Assembly (NCBI GenBank): GCA_029204225.1
Contig: CM055098.1
Span: forward strand, 14,772,533 to 14,836,532
Reading direction: 5' to 3'
Length of the DNA: 64,000 nt
Source of the DNA: Diphasiastrum complanatum
Lineage: Eukaryota; Streptophyta; Lycopodiopsida; Lycopodiales; Lycopodiaceae
Below the pieces are notes generated by a model. It made no database searches. It saw nothing but the letters and a program-made list of their open reading frames with translations, and was not told the DNA's origin. This document shows positions 38,230-50,400 of the stretch, piece after piece. The stretch's first letter is position 1, and every line of letters begins with the position of its first letter. The position numbers and the translations under genes are program-made.

Positions 38230-38695
38230 TGTTATGTCCATGACCAGTACATAGGATACAGTATACTCCTAGTCTTGGATACACGGTACTCCAGTGAAAC
38301 AAGCTGTTAGTTATGCCACGTCATACTGGACATGAGCGAAAGTAACTATTATCCTTGTGAGGCCCAGAACACACTAAGTGGAGTTTAGACAAGGTAATGA
38401 GACAGTGTATGCATGTGTAGAGTTATCAATAACAATTCTATGAATAGTTGGTCCATGCATAGGACTCTATTCTAGGTGAATCTATGTATAGGGACCATAG
38501 GGCTATGCATGGCTATGTGCCCAGGATGCATTAGGCTCTATATAAGAGGACCAAACTTGCCCTACTCCATCATAGTTCTTGATTCATTGCCAGGCTCTCA
38601 CTCTACATTCATGCTTCTTGTTCCTTGGCTTGGGGGTGAGGCTTCTAGAGATTGATTGGATGATTCTACTTGGTTGGGTGGTTTCTCCATAGTGT
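38230..38695 (+). repeat. 3' LTR of the Gypsy element, truncated
   Basis: Matches 31752-32215 closely, then ends at CATAGTGT, so the last 50 or so bases of the LTR are missing. The sequence after 38695 is unrelated, so no target duplication can be checked. Confidence 0.9.
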
Positions 38696-38799
38696 CTAAA
38701 TGTAAATGGTTCACAATAGTTGATGAATGTATGCCTGAGACACTTCATGTTATCTATTATGCCCATGTGAGTGCAAACAAGGTTGAGGCAAAGGGAGAC

Positions 38800-39125
38800 A
38801 ATGAAGAGTAGATCATGTTCGAGAATACTCCTATGCAGACAGAAAGTGAGGTGATGACATCCAAAAGTGGCTCTACAACCTCCAAAAAGAATACACAATC
38901 TATTGACGTTATTGTTACAACTATTTTGACATGCTTAAAAGTACTGGCTCTAAATTATTTGACTTGATTAGTCAGAAAGAAATTGAGAAAGAAAAAGAAA
39001 AAAATAGACATCTTGAAGTCCATGCATGGACTGATGGCCACTTTGGTTTAGAAGTTTTAGGCCTTTTGATCCTTCAAGAAGACAAGTTGGATGTGTTCGG
39101 CTTTTTATGCACATTTCGATTCTAG
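38800..39125 (+). pseudogene. possible Myb/SANT-type accessory ORF tail of PIF element
   Basis: A short frame at 38931-39125 reads GSKLFDLISQKEIEKEKEKN, a charged helical segment like the C-terminal part of the Myb/SANT-like protein that accompanies PIF/Harbinger transposases. The Myb helices themselves were not identified, so this rests mainly on position, just upstream of the transposase. Confidence 0.35.
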
Positions 39126-39390
39126 TGGTTTAACAAGTGAGAATTTTTTTGGCTCAACTAAAAATCTATGTATATACATATAAGTTTTGAGGGTTGTGAG
39201 TCTATTGACATGAAGGTTATCTATTTTCTTTGGATGCACCCAACAACAACATGTCATGTTGGCTTGCATTCCAACAATGGCTCCAAGCATAGCTTGCCCT
39301 ACTAGCTTTGTCGTCTAACAAGAAAACAAGAGATTGATTGGTGTGGAAACTTATGTGTTTACAAGAATTTGTAGACATGCACTTGTTGGG

Positions 39391-40591
39391 TTCTTAGAAT
39401 AATAAATCGTTCAGTTTCTCGTGAAACTTTCATGTTCCTTTGCACTCGCATGGCTTCCCACTTGAAAAAACAAGATGAAAAAAAATGTGCAAAGCAATTC
39501 CAATGGAGGCAAGCGTGTGTATTGCATTGTATCGACTTGCTACAAGTAGTTCTCTGCTTATGTTATTAGATTTTTTTGGGATGGTTGTAACTATTTGTCA
39601 TCACCATCAAATTTTCAAGGGCACTGAAAAAGTCAATCAATGCAATGTGCATCAAGTGCCCAACTCCTACGCAAATGCATATCCAAAAATCACTAGAATT
39701 CGAAGAGATAAGAGGGATCCAAAATGTTATTGGGGCTATTGATGGAAGTCATATTCCCATAATTGCTCCCACAACCATCCTCAAGATATATATAATTGCA
39801 AGGGCTCCAACTCAATCCTATTACAAGTACTTGTGTCTGCTTGATGCTTGATTTGGGACTACGATGGGGGATGGGCTGGACGCCTACATGATTGGAATTT
39901 GTTTAAAAAAGCCACATGGGCAAAAGGTGCCAAATGGGAGATTTGGGAGACTACAACTTGGTTGGTGATGATGCACATCCACCAAGGATGTGGATGCTAA
40001 GCCCATACAAAGGACACAAAGGTGGGTTGTCCCAACTAAAGCACCATTGGAATTATGGTCAATCAAGTACACGAATGGCTGTTGAATGAGCCTTTAAAAT
40101 TCTTAAGTCTAGATGGAAGATCTTGTTACAGAGGATTGACATGAAATTGGATTATGTGCCTTGCATTGTCGTAGCTAGTCTAAGTTTACATAACATATCC
40201 TTTATATAAGGACTCATTCAATGATACATGGATTGAGGAAATGGAATTTTGAGTTGAGACTTGCTTCAAATTCCTCAACAAATGGGAATGCTAGAGTCCG
40301 TGAGGCTTCAAAGGCACGTCATGAGGCTCTTCACGAAGTTGTGAAGGGTTCCATGCTTCAGACGAAGATGAATTAAACATGACTTTAGAACATGCAAACA
40401 CAATTGATGATGATGGTGGGAGACCCTATGACATGGATGATGATGTGTGCTTTAATGTGAACAATAGATCCACTTCAGTTGAGATACAAAAAAGAGATAG
40501 GTTGGCCAAAGCTTTGTTTGATAAAAGAACTGTTGAACGGATAACTGAAACTTTCACACCTTTCTTTGACACTAGCGATGATGATTCATAG
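39391..40591 (+). pseudogene. PIF/Harbinger transposase pseudogene
   Basis: DDE transposase of the PIF/Harbinger superfamily (cut-and-paste DNA transposon), plus strand, several frames. At 39391-39480: VSRETFMFLCTRMASHLKK. At 39485-39560: AIPMEASVCIALYRLAT. At about 39705-39770: GIQNVIGAIDGSHIPI, which holds the first catalytic Asp. At about 39965-40195: LVGDDAHPPRMWMLSPY, then RMAVE-stop-AFKILKSRWKILLQR with the catalytic Glu, then LHNI. At 40379-40591: a closing frame with acidic residues, IQKRDRLAKALF and a DDDS end. Stops and frameshifts disable it. Terminal inverted repeats were not found. Confidence 0.82.
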
Positions 40592-43022
40592 AGTATGTAT
40601 GAAGAGGCTCAAATTGCCCATAGACTTGAGGATGCTTCCTTGTTTTCTTTTTTGACATGTTACTCGCATTTTGCCTAGTTGACATTTGATAGTTTTTCGT
40701 TCTAAAGATGTAAAAAGAACAAGTTCGGTTTGCACAATTGTCTTAAAATTCAATACTACTTTTCTAGTTCTAACAAGCATCTTTTTTGCATCGAGCTATT
40801 TTCTTGTCATTCAGGTGCTTGCAATGTAATTCTCACTATGCAACATTGTGCTACATAGTCAATTTTACTGTTTTTGTTCTTTGAAATTGTGTTTAGTAAT
40901 TTGCATACATAATAAATGAAGAATGTAGTGAATTGTCATTTTTTGCAGTGGGCTTCATAATTAAAAAGAATCAACTCAGTTGATAGTAGAATTCTATAGG
41001 GGATTGTTCTGATGTTTGTTGTTGTTGATTTAATTTTGACATAGCTTTTTGCTTGAACCATGCTCTCACCACTATGCGCCTTTGTTATTGAACAAATACA
41101 AGAGAATTAATGTTGTGAGAGATGCCATCATCAATTAATATTGTGCTATGATTGTAATCCTAAATTGTGTCATTCGTTTCAGGAGCAACCTAACAAGAAT
41201 GACCTAAAGTTTTAGAAACATTTTACCATGTTTTTTTTTGTTGTAGAGGGGTGAGAAAAGATGGCAACGGAGGAAGAGAGAAGTAAATCAATTGCGAAAA
41301 CAAATCTCCCATGGTGTGGGTTGCTACAAGCAAGAATAGTCTGAAAGAATGTAAATGCAGAAATAGATTCACAGCGCACGTGTTCTCACTGACAAGATCG
41401 TACAATATGAATGAGTGCAATCCACCGAAGAGATTAAATAGGTTGTAGAATTACTGTAAATCGGTTTTCAATATGAAGTTTAGTTTCAGAATTTTGTATG
41501 ATAGTGCAGTATGATAATGTTGTTCCTCAGGTCTTCAATGTTCTCCAAATTCTTGAACTTGACATTTGAATGTGAATAGTCTTTGATCCATGGATGCACA
41601 TAGTCGTCCTTCGAATAGTTCGGCTGTCTGAATGGTGTGATTCCTGGAGGTATTAGATGAGCAGACGTAGAACCAAAAGAAGTTGCATCTGACCCTAGAT
41701 CAACAATCAATAAACATGCATGAGGAATCTTGAGATAGAAAATAGTATCACCAAGGAGAAGACTGTGGACTTAATTTCCAACATTTTTGCAGTGGTTTTC
41801 AAAGGTACAATTGTTGGAATTAAGCATCACTCCAACTCACCAAAATTCGACTCTTGAGTATTCATCAAAACACGGATCATTCGAGTTCGTCTCAAATACT
41901 GAGCTCCAGTACATTATGTTAATATACACACTCTCTCTCTACGACAGCTTTGCAGTTTTACTCTCTGAAGTTGAACGTTTGCGCAGTAATCAACTGAAGC
42001 AGAAGCGGGATCGACGATGAACTCTTTGAGTTCGAGGTCTTCGACTACATCCTCTTTGTTCTCCTACGAACTCAAAGTCTTTGGTTCGAGATCCACTTCG
42101 AGAGCACCCCAACAACAATAACAATGTGGGTGGTGATACATGTACTGAAATTCCTATTTTAATCTTCACTTCGAGCTCAACTTTTAGAAGCATTTTTTCT
42201 TGAAATTTTTTTGGTAGTTGTTTTGAAAGTTACAATAATATTGTGGTGATACATGTCATTCAAAGAAGAGCTATTTTCATTGACAAGTATTCGGAGAGAT
42301 CTCGCACAATGGCTATAAACATTGGCATATTGTATAACTCAAAGATTTTGTTCTTAGACTATTCTTTTAATTTAGGATTGTCTAATTTCAGTTGAACTGA
42401 ATCTTTTAATTCAGTTGAATTTTTCTCTACTTTCCATTTGACTTGTACAACATTGTAGCGAAGAGAAAATTTATCATAGGTATGAATTGCTCCTTGCTTG
42501 TATCTTGGTTTACTGAATTGCCAATACTAAACAGTTTTCTTTTTCCATGTTCGTGTCATTTTGGTAATAGAGCTTCTTGGGTGTCTATTGGTGGCTGGAT
42601 AGGTAGAGTATTTTCTCTATGAGAGATTTAACTCCTCTCCCATTCATTATTGAAGTGTGCAATTTTAATCATGTTATTAGTTTCTTTTGTGGATGATTGT
42701 TGTTTATGGTCCTGGATTTTTTGTGGTGCTCTGATATTGATGTGTATGAAAAGCAGATGTGCATTTGCAGATGGGTTGTGTCAGATTAGGGTTTTCTGAT
42801 TCTCTCTGGTTGCTTGTTTTCGCTCTATCATAGAGCCTCCCATCCTTTATTTCACATATAATTGCATACGCATTCAAACGATATGTATTGGGTTTGTGTA
42901 ACAATTAGTCTGAAAAAACTTTATTGGCTATACCAAGGGGAGTGGCAAACCATTGTGTCCATCAATGATCCCTCCAAGCTTCTATAAGGCATGCCTAACA
43001 ATGCCCTGCTACTACTCCTTTG

Positions 43023-43024
<2 letters not shown>
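40592..43024. other. intergenic
   Basis: No gene called. A minus-strand stretch, 41486 to about 41760, reads as ordinary protein (for example NYSKDDYVHPWIKDYSHS) but lacks an ATG in frame and matches no family I know. TTCGAG-rich sequence lies at about 42020-42180. Confidence 0.45.

Positions 43025-43072
<48 letters not shown>
43025..43072. repeat. (AG)24 microsatellite
   Basis: Pure AG run of 48 bases. Confidence 0.96.
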
Positions 43073-43073
<1 letters not shown>

Positions 43074-43692
43074 CCCGCATGTGGAGAGCAGAGGGCCACT
43101 TGTAGTTTGAAACGCAGGTGGCCCAATGCCTGAAATCTCAACTTGCCAGGTAGCATCAGTGCTTGGCAAGTGCACACTCAATGCACTTGCCAGGCACTGT
43201 AGTTTGAAATGGGCCTATTGTAAAACTTATATCATTTTTTAGGACAACTAACAAATTCAAAGCAACCTTTAACATGAAAGGTTTTTGTAATTAGAGGCTC
43301 CTTCCAAATAGAAGGCTATGTAAAATATCAATACAAAAAAGTCTACATAAATGATGGTGGGTTGAGGTGGCACTCAAACCCAATAGAAACTAAGTACTTC
43401 ATGTGAACCAAAGGGCCCTAAGAAAAGGCCTTTCAATAACGGTCTCCCACTTTATTCTCAGCAACACCAATGGGTTGGCTTGTTATCCAAAGTTTCTTAG
43501 CCTCTCCTTGAAAGCGAGGAAGCATTTAGTCTCACTAGCCGGCTGCCGAAGGGCCTCGAACACTCCCTTCCATCCCCACAAGGAAGGGCAAGGCCCCACG
43601 GGTGGTGCACATTCCACACTACTTGTTGTGGCAAGCAGGTGCTTGCTAGCAGCCTACACTTGTAGAGTAGTGTACATAGACATTTTGTACTC

Positions 43693-43932
43693 GGTATCCG
43701 TCTCATGCAGAGGTGGGCTACTTGATGCAGCACCCCGAGCTGCCTCGAGCAGCTCGGCGAGGCTGCTCGGGGTTCTACAACAAGTTGCCCACCATTGGAT
43801 GAAGAATACCATAAGTAGCATTTGTAGATCTAGGATGGAGATTCAAAACATTTTAGAAGCCTTGCTCAGAATTGGGCTGCTCTTAACCAGCCCAATGATG
43901 CCACATGTGTGCTCTCACAAATGCTACTTAAG
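43693..43932 (+). repeat. dispersed hairpin repeat, copy 1
   Basis: About 240 bp, related to 55027-55252 in the same orientation. Shared words include GGAGATTCAAAACATTTTAG and CAGAATTGGGCT. The 13-base arms AAGTAGCATTTGT (43813-43825) and ACAAATGCTACTT (43917-43929) are perfect inverted repeats around a 91-base loop. This copy also has a GC-rich CTCGAGCAGCTCGG block near 43742-43775 that is much shorter in copy 2. No coding frame is supported; it could be a MITE or SINE-like repeat. Confidence 0.75.
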
Positions 43933-44209
43933 GAGTGGAGGGGCCAGGTCAGGTCACGTGGTATTTGACTTACCATAATAATAGCCCTATCACAACCTCC
44001 AAAGGGGGGGGCCCATGGCTCACTGGCCCAGCAAGTCTCTCGGACGCTTCGTGGAAATTTTACATGACGGGCCCTTCAAATGCAGTTCACTGCACATAGG
44101 ACGGGGACATTTGTCGTAACTTGTAAGGGAGGGAGTGGATTGACGACGAGCCCTCTATCTATTTCACGCTAACCACGTTCTCCAACAATTCTGAAAGAAA
44201 GAGCGAGCG

Positions 44210-44212
<3 letters not shown>
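43933..44212. other. non-coding
   Basis: Nothing recognised. Richer in GC than the surroundings. Confidence 0.4.
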
Positions 44213-44260
<48 letters not shown>

Positions 44261-44275
44261 GGGGGGGGAGGGGGA
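44213..44275. repeat. (GA)20 tract followed by a G-rich run
   Basis: GA run to about 44252, then a run of 14 or so G with single interruptions to 44275. The run could form a G-quadruplex on the plus strand. In plants GA/CT tracts often lie in promoters and 5' UTRs, and the NET gene is the next gene downstream, 3.2 kb away, but no transcript start can be shown. Confidence 0.85.
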
Positions 44276-47271
44276 GATGATGAACGTTGATCGCGCAGAC
44301 TATTTTGGTGGAAGGAGGAGAGGTCGGAGGTGGAGGTGGGTATATTCCGCGCTGACCTTGGCAATGCTGCGTTTTATCCAGAAAATTTCGTGCTGTCATC
44401 TGTGCTACTACGCGTATTACTGGTTGAAAATATTATTATGCAAAGATATGTGTTGTGTGTATGAATGAAGCAGCAGTGGCGTGAGATTTGTTTTGTTGTA
44501 CATGTGTTTTGTGTGAGCACAGATTTTGCTTGCTGCTTCCTCTCTAGACTAAGTTTTTATGATGTACCCCAGCTCAGTCATGCACAGACGAGTTGAGAAT
44601 GAAGTCAACTAGTTTGCGGACATGTCATATTTGTGTTTTGCTCCCCTTTGATCTGTCGCTAATAAGAAATTTAATGTATATCACTGCCTTTCTATGCACC
44701 GCTCATGTCACCTAGTTGCTCCTTTAGATAGATGACTTATTCGTTTGCAGTGAACCAGTTACAATACGTGCATTTTTGTCTAGAACTTGGAAAAACAGCT
44801 CTCGCAGGAAAATCTGGTTCTGCCTTGTTTGGAGTCTGGATTACAAGTTCGGTGTAATCTCGGCCATGCCCGGAGCGACCTGGAGTAGGAAGTGGTTATA
44901 CGCACGAGCAGTAGCACTGCCCGAGCTACATGCGTGAAATACTGGTAGTTTTAGTGAACCGCGAGCACTGCTATTATTGGTTTTTGGTTTGAGATGAGAC
45001 ACATAGGTGATATGCTCTCCTCCGCATTGTTACTGATGATGGATCGTATGTAATGTGCTAGCTTTACTCACTCGTTTTAATCTTGTTGTCCTGTACATGG
45101 CGGAGTCTCCTGTCAAGAGTCAAGCTATGATTTTATGCGTATGAGATTCATTGTAATTAAGGAACCAGTTTCAAAGGATATTTTCTATCTATTTTGACTG
45201 AATCGTCCCCACCTCGAAGTCACTGGAAAAAGAAAAACTAGTGCTGACCACAGAAGATGGACTACTTCAAAGTTCATGTAGCACTGAAGATGCCTGGGGA
45301 TGGCTGGTTTTGTTAATAGGAAACACCTGTTCGATCGATTATACCTGTTTTTATATAGTCATAAGCTACAAGCAGAAGTGAATAATTATGATGGTGATAT
45401 TTTGGTTTGTTAAATTCCAAATACACTATGGGCATTGGGGAGTGTGATGATGATTACAAAGTTTGAGAACTGGAAATTTTTTCCTGCATGGCAAGCTGTT
45501 CTTTCTGGCCAAGCAAAATCTGGAAATAAAACATGAGTGTGGAGTAGTCTTATTTTTTGCGTTTAGGTTTGGCACATTCTTTTCACCTAGTCAAATACGA
45601 AGCTCATGACAGCAAATGTGGGAAGCACTATCAACATTTAGCTAAATTATGTCAAGGCCGCATCTACCCGGCGGGCGCTCACTTGCCAATCTTTGTAGGC
45701 GTAAGTCATGTAGAAAAGGTGTCTTGCGTTGTCTGCCATCTGGCCTCATCGATGATTTGCCACATTTGAGCTCCACTTGTGTTCTTAATTTACTGAATAT
45801 TCCCATCTAAATGCATTCCACCTGTTTGTCTTAGCGATCCTTGCGTTTGAATAGTTTTGAAATTTATGATGCTGTATAATAATTTATGATCATAGATACC
45901 CGTTCCGAGCATTTGGCTTCTAATTCCGTTCCATACGTACAGAACAAGGGTTTCTTTTTCCGCGCGCTATGCACTCCTGCAGAAAATTCATAAAGACTGA
46001 TCTTCGTATTCAGAATCTGCCTGTGATCCCACCTCTCCGAACAAAATTTGAAGTGAACAAAAATGAGCTCAACAACACTCTGTCGGACACTTCCAAGTAC
46101 GAAAAGGTGGAGAGTTGAATCGTGATTTTATAATTTTGTTCTTCTGAATCTGATTGGCAACAGCTTACTAAGAGTATAGGCATGCTAGTCCTCTTAACAA
46201 ACTACCAAAGAACATGGTAAGAGATCCATAAAAACGATCAACCCTGATTTGCAAGGTGACAATGGATGAATGTTGAGATGACACCGCAAGAAAAGTATGC
46301 TGACTTTCCTTTTTTCTTTGGGTCAGAATTGAGGTGTAATGTTTTACTTCAGTTTTCTCAGGACAGTGAACTGAAAGCAAAGTATTTAGGAAGGTAGCTG
46401 GTTGGGCAAGGTTAATTACCTGACAAAGACTGAGTGAATGATCTTCCAGGATTCTGTAAAATCAAGGTGATATGCCAAAGATTACCGTCTTGACTCTTAG
46501 GATTGGCTGTAGATGTAATTGCTACATATTCTATTACTGAAATTGTATCCTTTTGCAGAAATTTGCCAAAAAAAAATGAACAATTACATATACACTGGAA
46601 TTTTTTTTTGGGGTCATGTTCCGAAACTGAATGCATTCAGAATGCCCGTTCTGTACGCATTAAAATGGAACGGGCAATTATGCTGTATATCAACTCTCTA
46701 TTGTTGAGCTACTCAGAATTTTTAATTCCTAGAAGTGAAAGTCTGACAGGCCACAAGTTATGAGCATTTTATGTATGTCCTTGATGTAATGCTGCTTTCA
46801 AGTTCCACAACACTATTTTCTCTACTTGTCAAAACTCATTTGGGTCTTTCAAAATAGCAAAAAAAGTTTACATGATCTAACTGCTACGTTTCATAACTCA
46901 AGGTATGGATCTTGTGATAGTGATAGTAAATTGTTTTTCTTAGAAGCTGCATAAGAGAAATTTTTTACATCTTTTTTTGCTCAGATATTTGGATGGAAGC
47001 ATGCTTTGCTAAATTGCAATTTTGGTTTTTAAAATTGGCTTGCAACAAGGATAGCCTAGAATGCATGGAAATATTCTTGCTATGAATCTTTCAACATTAT
47101 GAACAACATTCTTAAGAACATCCGAGATATAAATCCACCTGTAAAATCTATGCCTTACTGCGTTTTAGTTTAGAGCTTATAGCGATAAAGGTCTGTTTTA
47201 TGTCTTCATGTAACAGCTATAGAATATTCTGCACACCAACTCTGAATGTATCTTTTTTAATTGTGGCTGCA
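44276..47271. other. non-coding region upstream of the NET gene
   Basis: No protein recognised. It may contain the promoter and a 5' UTR intron of the NET gene, since GTGGCTGCAG at 47262-47271 is a good acceptor before the presumed leader exon. Two spots (about 45940 and 46620-46670) share a TTCTGTACG-like word. No TATA box could be assigned. Confidence 0.45.
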
Positions 47272-47449
47272 GAGATGGTTTGCTCTTTTTGACCTGCAAA
47301 GAGAAAGAGATTGCAAATCAGACACTTGAGGGGCCTTAAGTAGCAAGTCTGAATGTTTTCGGTTCAGATGATATCAACTATTTGTGTCAGTTTGTAACAG
47401 CCAGAGCACGCATGTTCTGTCAGTAATCACAGATCAAAGTAGTTACGCT
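47272..47449 (+). promoter_or_regulatory. probable 5' leader of the NET gene with short uORF
   Basis: Lies between a good acceptor (ending at 47271) and the ATG at 47450. It contains an upstream ATG at 47274 that opens a five-residue uORF ending in TGA at 47289-47291, which could lower translation. The frame of the main ATG is open upstream to at least 47390, so a longer N terminus is formally possible. Confidence 0.5.
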
Positions 47450-50400
47450 ATGAAAAAGGGTGGTCGTTCTCATTCCTGGTGGTGGGACAGCCATATAAGT
47501 CCCAAGAACTCAAGATGGCTACAAGACAATTTAACAGGTATATTATTTAGCTTATGACATCGGTATTTCATCAAACTGTCTTATTCGATTGGAACCTTAT
47601 TGTTTATTACAGGGGTTTGCTAACCTGCAAACCCAGGATCTTTTTTTTAAATTCATGATGGGGATGTGAAAAGATCTTATCAACACCATGATGCTTCATT
47701 CTCTTATTTGTAACACACTCCCTCGCCTCTCTCCTTCCAACTAAAAAGTATTGCAGTTACCTTTTTATCTGGATGTTATGGCATCACGAGATATTATTTG
47801 GCTGGTTGCTTTGTCACACACAATCTGGCTGGCTCTATGTCAGGCCTATGTACACTTGCAATTTTTTTCTTCCAAATTTATTGCCGTCAGTGCTCCAAAT
47901 CACTGATACATAGCTCCAATTATAGAGTATCTCAGCAAATTTGTAGACTAAATGTGATATCCTAAGTATTTAAAAGTAGAGCCTCTTCCATTTTCCCTCA
48001 AGCTCTTATCACTGCATCGAGTCAAATACGTTATTGGAAGTAAGTTACAACCATCTGAGCTTGTGTTACTATTTTTGTTATGGAGATTTGCACATAGGAT
48101 AACATAATTGACCGTCATCCTTTCAGATATGGATGCAAAAGTAAAAAAGATGTTAAAATTGATAGAAGAGGATGCAGATTCCTTTGCCAAGAGAGCAGAA
48201 ATGTATTATAAGAAACGGCCTGAGCTTGTGAATCTCGTGGAAGAGTTTTACCGTGCTTATCGTTCTTTAGCTGAGCGTTATGATAACCTCACGGGAGAAG
48301 TTCAGAAGAATGTCCAGAAGTCTGCAGATGGAAACTTGGAGACTTCAGTGGACTCTCCGGAAGGATCTCCTTTGCGCAGAGTGAATCATTTCAGGAGAAA
48401 GGATCTACAAGGGCTTAATTTATCTTCCAGGAAAGATGAAGATGAAGTCTCAAGCCTGGATCAAAATGAAAATTCACCTTCCTTCTCTTCAGATCTTGAC
48501 ACTTTGGGTGGGATGACAAACCTACAGCAAGAGTATCTTAGCTTGCAGGATGAGAACAAGGCATTGAAAGCTGAATCTTGCAGACTAGCCGATGGGCAAA
48601 AATCAGTAGAGGAGAGATTGAAGAAACTGCAAACTGAGCTTGCCCTGCTGCATGATGAAAACAAAAGGCTTAGGAACGAAATATCATCTGAAACCTTATC
48701 CAGGAAGAGACTTGAGGAGGATGTATCTTGTCTAGCAGCAGATAAGACGGTATTTGCAGAAAACTTAGCCTGTGGAACTGAGAAGATTGAAGGACTGCAA
48801 ATAGAGTTTAATAAGCTTCAAAATGAGGACATTGAACTGCAAGTGAAATTAGCAGATAGAATGGCACTGGTTGAAAAGCTTGAAACAGAACTTCAGTTGA
48901 TGCAGCAATCAGTTTCAGGCCTGAAGGAAGAAAAACAGGCACTAGAATGTACTTATCAGAAATGTGCAGCGGAGAGTGAAGCGACAAAAGGAAAATTGTT
49001 CCAATGTCAGGCAGCCAATTCGATGCTGGAAGAAGAAAAATTCAAGCTCACGAAAGAATTATCTGCTGGGCATGAGCAAGCTCAGCGTTTATTTGACAAG
49101 CTGCAAGAAGCTCTGTCGAGTTCACAGCAGGAGAACCAGTCACTAATGGCAAAAGCAAAACAGAAGTACAAAATCACCGAGGACTGTTTGTCTGTACTGC
49201 AGAAAGACTTTGTGGTCATTGAAGATAAAAACAAAAGGCTGAGTGAAGATATAGCTATTAAGATAACCGACATGAAGACACTTCAAAGGGAAATTTCCTC
49301 TCTTCAAAGTTATAACAAGTCCCTTGAGGACAAGGTTACGTCCAAGATTAATAACATCAACGAGTTACAATTAACAATTCAAAGTCTGGAAGATGGAGAA
49401 AAACTGCTCAAAGAGCACCTTGAAACCAAGAATAACGAGTTGAAAAAGCACGAATTGCACGTACAACATCTAAATGACAGGGAAGTTGCAATAACCCAGG
49501 AGTTCAGGAAGATAATGGAGATTCACCAGAATTGCGACAAAAAGTTGCACAAGTCACAAGAGGAGCTCTATATCTTAAAAGAGGAAAGGGATAGGTTAAA
49601 AGAAGAGGTATCTGCTGGAGCTGTTAACATAAAGGGAGCTCAAGAGGAGCTTTTCTTGGTGAGGACTGAACTTTCTGTCACAAAGCAAGAGAATAGGGAC
49701 CTCCAGTCCCAGGTCAATGAAAAGATTGAACAGGCATCAGAGCTCGGAGAAAAGCTTTATGCTTTACAGGAGGAATGCAATAAATTTAAAGATGAGATTT
49801 CAACTGGGGTCAAAGAGCTGCAGAAGGTGCATGGAAGTATTTCTAGTCCGATAGAAACTGAAGGAGGGTGTCTGAACAGGTTTGAGGTGATTGACGAGGA
49901 TAAGAATTCATTTCTGGAGGAGCTCCAAAAGCTGCATTATGTGCTAGTTGGGCTGAAAGATGATAATAGGAAATCTAAAAAGGATAAAGACAAAGCTAGT
50001 ATGGAGTATCATATGCTTGAGGAGATGATGAAAAGGTTGCAGGAAGACTACAGCGGCCTTCAGAATGAGATGCTTGATGGAACAGCACATATAAAGAACC
50101 TTGAGGCTGAGGTTTTTAGTCTGGAAGGAAAAAATCATGCTCTTGAGGCTCAGATTGGTTGTACTATCAAAGAGGCAAATGAGATGAAGATAAAACTGGA
50201 TGAGTTACTGAAAGAGAAGGAAAAACTTGAGTTAGGGTTGGGATCCGAGGTTAAGGAAGTGCAGGAGAAGGGTGAAGAGGTGCAAAAGCTTAAAAACGAG
50301 CTATCTACTTTCCACGAGGAAATGAGAAAATTTTCTGTGGAGCGTCAGCAAGTAACCCAGGAACTGTCTGCTAAAGCGTCACTGGTCAGGGAACTGCAGC

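Larger units (their letters stand above)
31752..38695 (+). mobile_element. decayed Ty3/Gypsy element with inverted gag
   Basis: A 6.9-kb plus-strand element. The 5' LTR (516 bp) is followed by an initiator tRNA-Met primer site; pol runs on the plus strand; a purine tract and a 3' LTR truncated at 38695 close it. The LTRs are close to identical (roughly 96% by eye), so the insertion is moderately young, yet pol has many stops. The gag segment (33606-34418) lies on the minus strand, opposite to pol. The zinc knuckle and protease are back on the plus strand, so the inverted block is about 33605-34640. Same family as 23293-28200 and as the LTR at 55636. Confidence 0.9.
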
